A DNA stretch of 64,000 nt from Hydrogenophaga aromaticivorans. GTDB taxonomy: Bacteria; Pseudomonadota; Gammaproteobacteria; Burkholderiales; Burkholderiaceae_C. This document shows positions 8,691 through 16,004 of the stretch, in pieces; positions within the stretch are counted from its first letter, which is position 1, and every line of letters begins with the position of its first letter. A program made the translations under genes and the position numbers. The stretch covers positions 602,446 to 666,445 of the forward strand of contig NZ_VYGV01000016.1 in assembly GCF_013387465.1 (NCBI RefSeq), read 5' to 3'. Under the pieces are notes generated by a model. It was given only the letters and a program-made list of their open reading frames with translations. It had not been told where the DNA came from and searched no databases.

Positions 8691-9944
8691 TCAGGCCCGG
8701 GCAGGTCGCCGGGACAGCTGCTGCTGCAGCTGGTCGAGCGTGGCGTGCAGCCGTTCCACGGCGCGGGTGGTGGGGCGGTCGGCAGCGGGTGGCACCGGCC
8801 GGAGCAGGTGCCGCTCGGTGTCGTCCAGGGCGGCCTGGTCGATGCGGATGCCATGGCGCTGCAGCTTGGGCGCCAGCTGGGCCTGGCGGTCGCGCAGCAT
8901 CTGTCGCGTCTGCTGGTAGGCGTGTTCGGCGAGTTCGCGGCGCTGGCGGTAGCTGAAGGTGTTGGCAAAAAACAGCTCGGCATCGCGCTGGTCGGGTTCG
9001 ATCAGCACGATGTCGGTGTCCGGGTAGCTGCGTTCGTACTGCTTGAATCCCAGCTCCAGGCGCGAATGGATCATGGAGCGGAAGGTCTGGCTCATCACGG
9101 TGGGCAGCCCGCCTTCGATCAACGAAGGAATGCGCTGCTGGCCGCTGGCGGTGGGTTCGGCGTGTGGCCCTGCGCGAAATGGCACCAGCGGGTTCAGGCA
9201 GATCAGCAGATCCACGCCCTCGTCCAGCGCCACGGTGGCGTGCAGCGTTTTCTTGAGCGCGCCGTCCACATAGTGTTTGCCGTCGATGACCACCGGCGGA
9301 AACAGACCGGGCAGGGCGGCACTGGCCTGGATCGCGCGCGAGATCGGCACGTGGTCCCAGCCCGGGCGGCCAAAGGGCGCGGCGTCGCCGGTGTCGAGCT
9401 CGGTGGCGACCAGCGTCAGGCGCGCACGCAGCTGGCGGAAGTCGTTGCTGCGGCCTTCGCGGCTGAACAGGCGTTCGACCTGGCGGTGGATGTCCTCGTT
9501 GTCAAACACGCCGGTGGGCAATGCCGCGCCCAGCCGCTCCAGCGCCTGGGTCAGGGGCTTGCCCTGCGCGGCCCAGGCCCAGAGGGCGCTGCCCAGCAGA
9601 CCCGGCAGGCGCTGGAGGCGGCCGCCGAGTTCGGCCCAGGCCGGCTTGATCAGCCAGGCGGTGTCGAAATTTTCGTCCGTGGGGCGGTCTTCGATGAACG
9701 CCTCGCAGAGCTGGCGGGGTGTCAGCCCGTTGGCCAGGCCCGCTGCGATGAAGCCGCCGGCCGAGACACCCACGTAGTGGTCACATCCATTGAAATCGAT
9801 GCCTTGCAGACTGTCGTCGAGCGCACACAGGGCACCGATTTCGTAGATCGCACCGAGCGGCCCGCCACCAGCCAGCGCCAGTGCCAACCGCGGTCGGGTC
9901 TTGCGGGCAGCGCTGGAACGGTGGACTTTGCGGGTGGTGGTCAT
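8691..9944 (-). CDS. Patatin-like phospholipase
   Basis: A 417-residue cytoplasmic patatin. Visible motifs are G-G-G-P-L-G (oxyanion hole, near residue 26), G-V-S-A-G (nucleophile serine elbow, near residue 61) and a V-D-G-A segment carrying the dyad aspartate. The family hydrolyses acyl esters, and in PHA-storing bacteria such enzymes often sit with granule proteins. There is no signal peptide, unlike the second patatin at 22137-24416. An ATG at 9986 would add 14 residues; neither start has a good ribosome-binding site. A terminator for the upstream phasin separates it from that gene. Confidence 0.82.
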   Translation of the reverse strand: MTTTRKVHRSSAARKTRPRLALALAGGGPLGAIYEIGALCALDDSLQGIDFNGCDHYVGVSAGGFIAAGLANGLTPRQLCEAFIEDRPTDENFDTAWLIKPAWAELGGRLQRLPGLLGSALWAWAAQGKPLTQALERLGAALPTGVFDNEDIHRQVERLFSREGRSNDFRQLRARLTLVATELDTGDAAPFGRPGWDHVPISRAIQASAALPGLFPPVVIDGKHYVDGALKKTLHATVALDEGVDLLICLNPLVPFRAGPHAEPTASGQQRIPSLIEGGLPTVMSQTFRSMIHSRLELGFKQYERSYPDTDIVLIEPDQRDAELFFANTFSYRQRRELAEHAYQQTRQMLRDRQAQLAPKLQRHGIRIDQAALDDTERHLLRPVPPAADRPTTRAVERLHATLDQLQQQLSRRPARA

Positions 9945-10006
9945 GCGTTCGAGTGTAGAGCGCCAAGCCTGCGTTTCATGCTGCATTGCAGCACGAAGCG
10001 CAGACG

Positions 10007-10030
10007 AAAAAAAGGGGCGCTGTGCGCCCC
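10007..10030 (-). terminator. Intrinsic terminator of the phasin gene
   Basis: Read on the minus strand, GGGGCGC-ACA-GCGCCCC is followed by seven T. It lies 35 bases beyond the phasin stop codon and upstream of the patatin start, so it ends the phasin transcript. Confidence 0.85.
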
Positions 10031-10064
10031 GTTTGTGCCGGGCTGGATGGCCCCAGCGTTTGCA

Positions 10065-10595
10065 TCAGGCTTTGGACTTGACGGCGGTCTTGCGCGCGGC
10101 GGTTTTGCGCGGTGCGGGCGTGGCAGCCTTGACCGGAGCGGCTTTGCGCGCCGCCTTCGCTGCGGGGGCTTTGGTGCTCAGGCGCTGCACGTGGCGGTTG
10201 AGTTCGTCGATGCGCTCCATCAGCGTTTCGATGTCACGCGCCGAAGGCACGCCCAGCTTGTTCAGCGCCTTGGCCACGCGGTCTTCAAAAATGTTTTCCA
10301 GCTTGTCCCACTGGCCGGCCGCCTTCGAGGAAATTTCAGTGGCCATGCCGGACACCCGGTTGGTGGCTTCGGAGATGCGCTCTTCGGCGACAGCCTGTGT
10401 CTTGCGCTGGATCGACAGGCCCTCCTTGACCAGGGATTCGAAGGCCTTGCCGCCTTCGGCCTGGGCCTTGGAGAAGGCGCCCAGCCCGGCCAGCCAGATC
10501 TGCTGGGCAGAGTCCTTGATGGCGCCCGACAGCGGTGAACTGGCGCCTGCAGCGGCTTTGGATGCGGTGGTGGATTTCTGGATTTTCTTGACCAT
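10065..10595 (-). CDS. Phasin family protein (PHA granule-associated, PhaF/PhaI-like)
   Basis: A 176-residue protein. The first about 125 residues form an amphipathic helical phasin domain (W-L-A-G-L-G-A-F-S-K-A followed by long coiled-coil-prone heptads). The last about 45 residues are a K/A/P-rich tail (A-K-A-A-R-K-A-A-P-V-K...) like the histone-like tail of PhaF that binds DNA and links granules to the nucleoid. The ATG at 10595 starts the M-V-K-K-I-Q-K pattern usual for the family; a longer frame to 10814 has no such support. It is divergent from the acyl-CoA reductase gene, sharing a 217-base control region, and ends in its own terminator. Confidence 0.87.
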   Translation of the reverse strand: MVKKIQKSTTASKAAAGASSPLSGAIKDSAQQIWLAGLGAFSKAQAEGGKAFESLVKEGLSIQRKTQAVAEERISEATNRVSGMATEISSKAAGQWDKLENIFEDRVAKALNKLGVPSARDIETLMERIDELNRHVQRLSTKAPAAKAARKAAPVKAATPAPRKTAARKTAVKSKA

Positions 10596-10812
10596 GGGGC
10601 GACTCCGGTGTGGGTTGACAGGGGGCAACGGGCTAAGCAAGCCGGTTACCGTGTGAGCACTGTACGGCGCCCACACGGGCGCTGTGTAGAGGGGGCCAAC
10701 TAAACCCCGGGGCGGGTCCCGCGGGTTTGTGCGGAATCGGTGGCGCCAGCGCGTGGTGAAGAATGGCGGGCTGATTCCATCCCTTGTGCAACACCCCAGG
10801 CAGGAGAACTCC

Positions 10813-12798
10813 ATGCATTATTTCGTCACCGGCGCCACCGGTTTCATCGGCAAGCGGCTCGTCAAGAAACTGCTGGAGCGCAAGGGCTCGGTGGTGCATT
10901 TCCTGATCCGCCCGTCGAGCGAAGCCAAGGTGGCGGATCTGCGCGAATTCTGGGGTGCGGGTGCCGCGCGCGTGGTGCCGGTGTTTGGTGACCTGACGGC
11001 GAAGAAGCTCGGCGTGAGCTCCGACGACATCAAGGCGCTGAAGGGCCAGATCGATCACTTCTACCACCTCGCTGCCGTCTACGACCTGGAGGCGGACGCC
11101 GAGAGCCAGATCGCCGTCAACATCGACGGCACCCGCAACACGGTGGAACTGGCCAAGGCCATCGGCGCGAAGCACTTCCACCACGTGTCGTCGATTGCCG
11201 CTGCGGGCCTGTACGAAGGCGTGTTTCGCGAAGACATGTTTGACGAGGCCGAGAACATCGACCACCCGTATTTCATGACCAAGCACGAGAGCGAAAAGAT
11301 CGTGCGCACCGAATGCAAAGTGCCCTGGAGCGTGTACCGCCCGGCGCTGGTGGTGGGTGACAGTCGCACCGGCGAGATGGACAAGATCGACGGGCCCTAC
11401 TACTTCTTCAAGCTGATCCAGCGCATGCGCCAGATCCTGCCGCCGTGGATGCCCAGCGTGGGGCTGGAGGGCGGGCGCATCAACATCGTGCCGGTGGACT
11501 TCGTGGTCGACGCGCTGGACCACATCAGCCACCAGAAGCGCGGCAGCGGCGCCTGCTTCCACCTGGTCGACCCGATGGGCTACCGCGTGGGCGATGTGCT
11601 CGACATCTTGAGCAAAGCGGCCCACGCGCCCAAGATGAACCTGTTCATCAACGCTGCGCTGATGGGCTTCATCCCGAAGAGCGTGAAGAAGGGTCTGATG
11701 GCGCTGGCACCGGTGCGCCGCGTCTACCGCGCCATCATGCAGGACCTCGGATTGCCCGAGGACATGATGAACTTCGTCAACTACCCGACGCGCTTCGACT
11801 GCCGCGACACGCTGGCCGCGCTCAAGGGCAGCGGCATCGAATGCCCCAACCTCAAGGACTACGCCTGGCGGCTCTGGGACTACTGGGAACGCCACCTCGA
11901 CCCCGACCTGCACATCGACCGCAGCCTCAAGGGCACGGTGACGGGCAAGGTGGTGCTGGTCACGGGCGGCAGCTCGGGCATTGGTCTGGCGGCAGCGCAC
12001 AAGTTCGCCGAGGCCGGCGCCATCACCCTCATCTGCGGGCGCGACCAGGACAAGCTGGACGAGGCCTGCAAGGAAGCCAAGGGCAAGGGCTACCAGTTCA
12101 TCGCCTACCCGGCCGACATCGCCGACATGGCCGACGCGGACCGCTTCGTGCAGCTGCTGATCGCCAACCACGGTGGCGTCGATTTCCTGATCAACAACGC
12201 CGGCCGTTCGATCCGCCGCGCCATCGAAGGCAGCTACGACCGCTTCCACGACTTCGAGCGCACCATGCAGCTCAACTACTTCGGCTGCCTGCGCGTGACC
12301 ATGGGCCTGCTGCCGGGCATGGTGGCCAAGCGCAAGGGGCATGTGGTCAACATCAGCTCCATCGGCGTGCTGACCAACGCGCCGCGCTTCAGCGCCTACG
12401 TGGCCAGCAAGGCTGCGCTGGATGCGTGGACGCGTTGCGCCTCCAGCGAGTTCGCCGACCAGGGCATCAGCTTCACCACCATCAACATGCCGCTGGTGCG
12501 CACGCCCATGATCGCGCCGACGCAGATCTACAAGAACGTGCCGACGCTGGCACCGGAAGAAGCGGCCGACATGATCGCGCAGGCCTGCATCTTCAAGCCG
12601 GTGCGCATTGCGACGCGCCTGGGCGTGACGGGGCAGGTGCTTCACGCGTTCGTGCCGCGGGTGGCGCAGATCGTGATGAACACCAGCTTCCGCATGTTCC
12701 CGGATTCTTCGGCTGCCAAGGGCGAGAAGGGGGCGAAGCCGCAGCTGTCGCCGGAGGCTGTGGCCATGCAGCAGATGATGCGGGGGATTCACTTCTAG
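10813..12798 (+). CDS. Two-domain SDR, fatty acyl-CoA reductase (alcohol-forming) homologue
   Basis: A 661-residue protein with two Rossmann domains. The N-terminal extended SDR starts M-H-Y-F-V-T-G-A-T-G-F-I-G and has Y153-x3-K157. The C-terminal classical SDR begins near residue 378 (V-T-G-G-S-S-G-I-G) and has Y529-x3-K533. From memory, the length, domain order and segments such as F-H-D-F-E-R-T-M-Q-L-N-Y-F-G and I-A-T-R-L-G-V closely match the Marinobacter fatty acyl-CoA reductase that makes fatty alcohols. Expected reaction: acyl-CoA plus NADPH to aldehyde and then alcohol (inference from homology). RBS AGGAGA precedes the ATG. It is divergent from the phasin gene, so storage-lipid metabolism is a reasonable setting. 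Confidence 0.78.
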   Translation: MHYFVTGATGFIGKRLVKKLLERKGSVVHFLIRPSSEAKVADLREFWGAGAARVVPVFGDLTAKKLGVSSDDIKALKGQIDHFYHLAAVYDLEADAESQIAVNIDGTRNTVELAKAIGAKHFHHVSSIAAAGLYEGVFREDMFDEAENIDHPYFMTKHESEKIVRTECKVPWSVYRPALVVGDSRTGEMDKIDGPYYFFKLIQRMRQILPPWMPSVGLEGGRINIVPVDFVVDALDHISHQKRGSGACFHLVDPMGYRVGDVLDILSKAAHAPKMNLFINAALMGFIPKSVKKGLMALAPVRRVYRAIMQDLGLPEDMMNFVNYPTRFDCRDTLAALKGSGIECPNLKDYAWRLWDYWERHLDPDLHIDRSLKGTVTGKVVLVTGGSSGIGLAAAHKFAEAGAITLICGRDQDKLDEACKEAKGKGYQFIAYPADIADMADADRFVQLLIANHGGVDFLINNAGRSIRRAIEGSYDRFHDFERTMQLNYFGCLRVTMGLLPGMVAKRKGHVVNISSIGVLTNAPRFSAYVASKAALDAWTRCASSEFADQGISFTTINMPLVRTPMIAPTQIYKNVPTLAPEEAADMIAQACIFKPVRIATRLGVTGQVLHAFVPRVAQIVMNTSFRMFPDSSAAKGEKGAKPQLSPEAVAMQQMMRGIHF

Positions 12799-12827
12799 GT
12801 TTTGTGGTTTCCTGAGGCTTTGTTTGG

Positions 12828-13261
12828 CCGGGTCTCGGCCCGGCGGCCGACCTTCTTTCTTTTGCTTCGCCAAAAGAAAGAAGGCAAAGAAAAGGCGAGC
12901 CGAAGTCCGGGCCGCTGCGCGGTGCCTTGCGCTGCTCGCGTCGAGCGGGGTCGGGCTGAACTCGCTTCGCTCAAACAACGCCCGCCCTGATCCGCTCGCC
13001 CCTGCGCTGCTCAGCCCGGCCACACGGCAACAAGCGGAGTCGGGATCGGGATCGGACTCCCCCCTCTTTCTCCCTCTCCCTTTGGGAGAGGGCAGGGGTG
13101 AGGGCAACACCAACAAGGCAGCCGGAGAGCATGTTCCCGCGCCCGCATCCCGCCCGTGCCCGCAGCGAAGCGGAGGGACAGCGCATCCGGCTCGCCTTTT
13201 CTTTGCTTACTTTCTTTTGGCGAAGCAAAAGAAAGTGAGGCGCCGCCGGGGCGCGACCCGG
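12828..13261. mobile_element. MITE-like element with long terminal inverted repeats
   Basis: The arms 12855-12900 and 13190-13235 are inverted copies of each other with 44 of 46 positions identical (mismatches only at arm positions 27 and 29). Weaker matching extends outward to about 12828 and 13261. Each arm itself contains the small palindrome CTTTCTTTTG-CTTCG-CCAAAAGAAAG. There is no open reading frame of its own and I see no convincing target-site duplication. It could be a non-autonomous transposable element or a large folded intergenic repeat. Confidence 0.6.
13071..13109. repeat. REP-like palindrome, single-arm copy
   Basis: A TCCCTCTCCC...GGGAGAGGGC hairpin followed by AGGGGTGAGGG. 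The same unit occurs at 39023-39061, 62522-62558 and, as paired arms, at 58557-58652 and 60661-60755. This copy is nested inside the MITE-like element. Confidence 0.75.
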
Positions 13262-13337
13262 CACGCCACAGGCGCAAAAAAGGCTGAACACGAAGCCTAC
13301 AATTTGCCAACCGAACAGCCCCACCGGGAACCCGAAC

Positions 13338-14243
13338 ATGACCACCCACACCCCCGTCGACCTCTCCCACATCCAGCCCAGAGAAAAAGCCGAAATCCTG
13401 GCCCAGGCCTTGCCCTACATCCGCAAGTACCACGGCAAGACCATGGTCATCAAGTACGGCGGCAACGCCATGACCGACCCGGCTCTGCAGCAGGACTTTG
13501 CCGAGGACGTGGTGCTGCTCAAGCTGGTGGGCATCAACCCGGTCGTCGTGCACGGCGGCGGTCCGCAGATCGAGACGCTGCTGCAGCGCCTGGGCAAGAA
13601 GGGGCAGTTCATCCAGGGCATGCGCGTGACCGACGCCGAGACCATGGAGGTGGTGGAGTGGGTGCTCGGTGGTGAAGTGCAGCAGGACATCGTGGGCCTG
13701 ATCAACGCGGCCGGTGGCAAGGCCGTGGGTCTGACCGGGCGCGATGGCGCCATGATCCGCGCGCAGAAGCTGCGCCTGTCGGACCAGAAAGACCCGAAGG
13801 TGGAACACGACGTGGGCCAGGTCGGCGACATCGTGAGCGTGGACCCGAGCGTGGTGAAGGCCTTGCAGGACGACGCCTTCATTCCCGTCGTCAGCCCGAT
13901 CGGTTTTGGCGAGAACAACGAGAGCTACAACATCAATGCCGACGTGGTCGCCGCCAAGCTCGCCACCGTGCTGCAGGCCGAGAAGCTGCTGATGCTGACC
14001 AACATCCCCGGTGTGCTGGACAAGGAGGGCCAGCTCTTCACCGAACTCACGCCGCGCCGCATCGACGAACTGGTGGAAGACGGCACGATCAGCGGCGGCA
14101 TGATCCCCAAGATCGCCGGTGCGCTGGACGCGGCCAAGAGCGGTGTCAACGCGGTGCACATCATCGATGGCCGCGTGCCGCATGCGCTGCTGCTGGAGGT
14201 GCTGGGCAACCAGCCGTTCGGCACCATGATCCGCTCCCACTGA
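13338..14243 (+). CDS. argB: Acetylglutamate kinase
   Basis: A 301-residue amino-acid kinase that phosphorylates N-acetylglutamate, the second step of arginine synthesis, in the cytoplasm. Visible signatures are [10 protein letters not shown] near residue 34 (ATP-binding lysine and glycines), V-V-H-G-G-G-P-Q-I (N-acetylglutamate site), and S-G-G-M-I-P-K-I near residue 254. Length is normal. It is followed 116 bases later by slmA in the same direction, a gene order common in Burkholderiales. Start ATG at 13338 follows GGGAA weakly; the N-terminal extension before E-K-A-E-I-L is usual in this group. Confidence 0.97.
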   Translation: MTTHTPVDLSHIQPREKAEILAQALPYIRKYHGKTMVIKYGGNAMTDPALQQDFAEDVVLLKLVGINPVVVHGGGPQIETLLQRLGKKGQFIQGMRVTDAETMEVVEWVLGGEVQQDIVGLINAAGGKAVGLTGRDGAMIRAQKLRLSDQKDPKVEHDVGQVGDIVSVDPSVVKALQDDAFIPVVSPIGFGENNESYNINADVVAAKLATVLQAEKLLMLTNIPGVLDKEGQLFTELTPRRIDELVEDGTISGGMIPKIAGALDAAKSGVNAVHIIDGRVPHALLLEVLGNQPFGTMIRSH

Positions 14244-14359
14244 ATCCACGACGGGCAGCCGGGAGGCCGGCGGGAAGGCTGTGAGAAAATGAAACAAGGG
14301 ATGACAAACACCGGGCCGCGCCAACGGCCTCCAGCCGACAAACGACGGACCGACCGCCC

Positions 14360-15037
14360 ATGACTTCCAGCGCTCCATTGCCCATGGCCGACCTGACGGC
14401 CGATGTCTCTACCGATGTTGCTGGAGGCGTTGAGGGCAATGGTCGCAAGCGCCCCAAGCCGGGCGAGCGTCGGGTGCAGATCCTGCACGCGCTGGCCGCC
14501 ATGCTGGAGCAGCCGGGTGCCGAGCGCGTCACCACGGCCGCGCTGGCGGCACGACTGGATGTGAGCGAGGCTGCGCTCTACCGCCACTTCGCCAGCAAGG
14601 CGCAGATGTTCGAAGGCCTGATCGAGTTCATCGAGCAGTCGGTGTTCGGTCTGGTCAACCAGCTGGGTGAACGAGAGCCCGATGCCATGGCGCGTTCGCG
14701 CAAGCTCGTGGCCCTGCTGTTGCAGTTTGGTGAGAAGAACCCCGGCATGACGCGCGTCATGGTGGGCGACGCGCTGGTGTACGAAAACGAGCGCCTGCAG
14801 CAGCGCATGAACCTGTTCTTCGACAAGATCGAATCGGCCCTGCGCCAGAACCTGCGCGAGGTTGCCGTGGTGGCCGGAGCGACCACACCCACCGTGGATG
14901 CGCAGGCCGACGCATCGGTGGTCACGGCCTTCTGCATGGGCCGACTGCAGCGCTTTGCCCGCAGCGGATTCAAGCGCTCGCCCAACGAGAATCTGGAACA
15001 CAGCCTGCGCCTGCTGCTGCCCGACGGCCGTCTGTGA
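14360..15037 (+). CDS. slmA: Nucleoid occlusion factor SlmA (TetR family)
   Basis: A 225-residue TetR-type DNA-binding protein. SlmA binds scattered palindromic sites over the chromosome and prevents FtsZ ring assembly across the nucleoid. Visible features are the helix-turn-helix with L-A-A-R-L-D-V-S-E-A-A-L-Y-R-H-F-A-S-K (about residues 55-80) and the characteristic E-G-L-I-E-F-I-E-Q and M-G-R-L-Q-R-F segments. The N-terminal about 30 residues are an extension before R-K-R-P-K-P-G-E-R-R. Position immediately after argB supports the name. Confidence 0.9.
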   Translation: MTSSAPLPMADLTADVSTDVAGGVEGNGRKRPKPGERRVQILHALAAMLEQPGAERVTTAALAARLDVSEAALYRHFASKAQMFEGLIEFIEQSVFGLVNQLGEREPDAMARSRKLVALLLQFGEKNPGMTRVMVGDALVYENERLQQRMNLFFDKIESALRQNLREVAVVAGATTPTVDAQADASVVTAFCMGRLQRFARSGFKRSPNENLEHSLRLLLPDGRL

Positions 15038-15076
15038 CCGCTCGCTCGGCGAGCGGTTCGGGTTAACCCGAACCGC
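15038..15076. terminator. Overlapping hairpins after slmA
   Basis: CCGCTCGC-TCG-GCGAGCGG (15038-15056) begins directly after the stop codon. It overlaps a perfect 24-base palindrome at 15053-15076 whose half is GCGGTTCGGGTT. They share 15053-15056 and cannot both form fully. There is no T-run, so an intrinsic-terminator role is uncertain. Confidence 0.45.
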
Positions 15077-15167
15077 TGGCATGCATCGGTGTCGTTTAGG
15101 GAACGGCACCTAAACAATTCCCCCACAAAGTCCTGCAGGACCGTGCATTGGCCGGGTTTTGCGGTAA

Positions 15168-15189
15168 AAATAGCACGACCGTTCGATTT
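15168..15189. promoter_or_regulatory. Candidate TetR operator before the beta-oxidation operon
   Basis: An imperfect 22-base palindrome, AAATnGnACGnnCGTnCnATTT, centred 66 bases upstream of the TetR ATG at 15244. Eight bases upstream of its promoter-proximal flank is a smaller inverted repeat, GTTTAGG (15094-15100)/CCTAAAC (15109-15115), further back. Autoregulation of the operon by the TetR protein is an inference. Confidence 0.45.
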
Positions 15190-15243
15190 ATCGCCGGTCT
15201 GTTTTTTTTGCCCATTCCTTTTGCCATCACCCGGCCCCGCAGC

Positions 15244-15957
15244 ATGAGTTCACAACCTCCCGCCAAACGCCTTCGCAGCGACAGTGCCGCCCGGCCGCTG
15301 CAAAAAGGCCAGCAGACCAAGGCCGCCATCGTGGATGCCGCCCTCGGGCTGGCGACGCAGATCGGCCTGGAAGGCCTGTCCATCGGCGCGCTGGCCGAAG
15401 TCATGCAGATGAGCAAGTCGGGCGTGTTCGCCCACTTCGGCTCGCGCGAAGAGTTGCAGATCTCCGTGGTGCGCGAGTACCACGCGCGTTTTGAGGACGA
15501 GGTGTTCTATCCGGCCATGGCCTTTGCCCGCGGCCTGCCCCGGTTGCGTGCGATGTTCGACAACTGGATGAAGCGCACTTCGGTCGAGATCGACTCGGGC
15601 TGCATCTACATCAGTGGCGCGGTGCAGTTCGAAGACCGGCCCGGCCCGGTGCGCGACGCGCTGGCGGGCTCGGTCAACACCTGGCTGTCGGCCATGCGCC
15701 GCGCCATCGAAATGGCCGTGGCCGAGGGCCACCTGCACCCGGGCACCGATGCGGCCCAGATGGCCTTTGAAATCCATGCGCTCATCCTCGCGCTGCACTA
15801 CGAGGCGCGGTTCCTCGGCAGTCCGGATTCGCTGCAGCGCGCGCTGACGGCCTTTGACGGCATCGTGGGCCGCTTCAGCACCGCGGCCACGCCCGTTCCG
15901 GAAACAACCCCGCCAGCCCGATCGCGCAAGACCACCCGGGTTGCGACCCAGGGCTGA
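15244..15957 (+). CDS. TetR family regulator of the beta-oxidation operon
   Basis: A 237-residue TetR regulator. The helix-turn-helix spans about residues 30-70 (L-S-I-G-A-L-A-E-V-M-Q-M-S-K-S-G-V-F-A-H-F-G-S-R-E). The C-terminal domain resembles the TetR_C group found with acyl-CoA genes. I chose ATG 15244 because the longer frame to 15148 would cover the operator-like palindrome. The acyl-CoA dehydrogenase gene starts 47 bases later with AGGAG, so it is probably the first gene of the operon and a repressor responsive to acyl-CoA or a fatty acid (inference). Confidence 0.85.
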   Translation: MSSQPPAKRLRSDSAARPLQKGQQTKAAIVDAALGLATQIGLEGLSIGALAEVMQMSKSGVFAHFGSREELQISVVREYHARFEDEVFYPAMAFARGLPRLRAMFDNWMKRTSVEIDSGCIYISGAVQFEDRPGPVRDALAGSVNTWLSAMRRAIEMAVAEGHLHPGTDAAQMAFEIHALILALHYEARFLGSPDSLQRALTAFDGIVGRFSTAATPVPETTPPARSRKTTRVATQG

Positions 15958-16004
15958 ACCCAGACAACGCCTTTTCTTCACAAACCCCACACAGGAGTTT
16001 TCCC

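Larger units (their letters stand above)
12799..13337. other. Gene-free stretch holding a MITE-like repeat element
   Basis: 539 bases between the acyl-CoA reductase stop and argB. It contains the inverted-repeat element 12828-13261 and, inside that, a REP-like palindrome. Open frames crossing it are repeat artefacts. The last about 75 bases should hold the argB promoter, but I cannot name boxes with confidence. Confidence 0.7.

Noticed and set aside
7992..10538. An 848-residue plus-strand frame across the TetR, patatin and phasin genes
   Set aside because: It is antisense to three recognised genes and has no family pattern.
13071..13109. CRISPR-like repeats
   Set aside because: The REP-like copies are isolated or paired in inverted orientation, not direct repeats with regular spacers.
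12824..13675. Open frames crossing the MITE-like element and the start of argB
   Set aside because: They consist of translated repeats and an out-of-frame part of argB.
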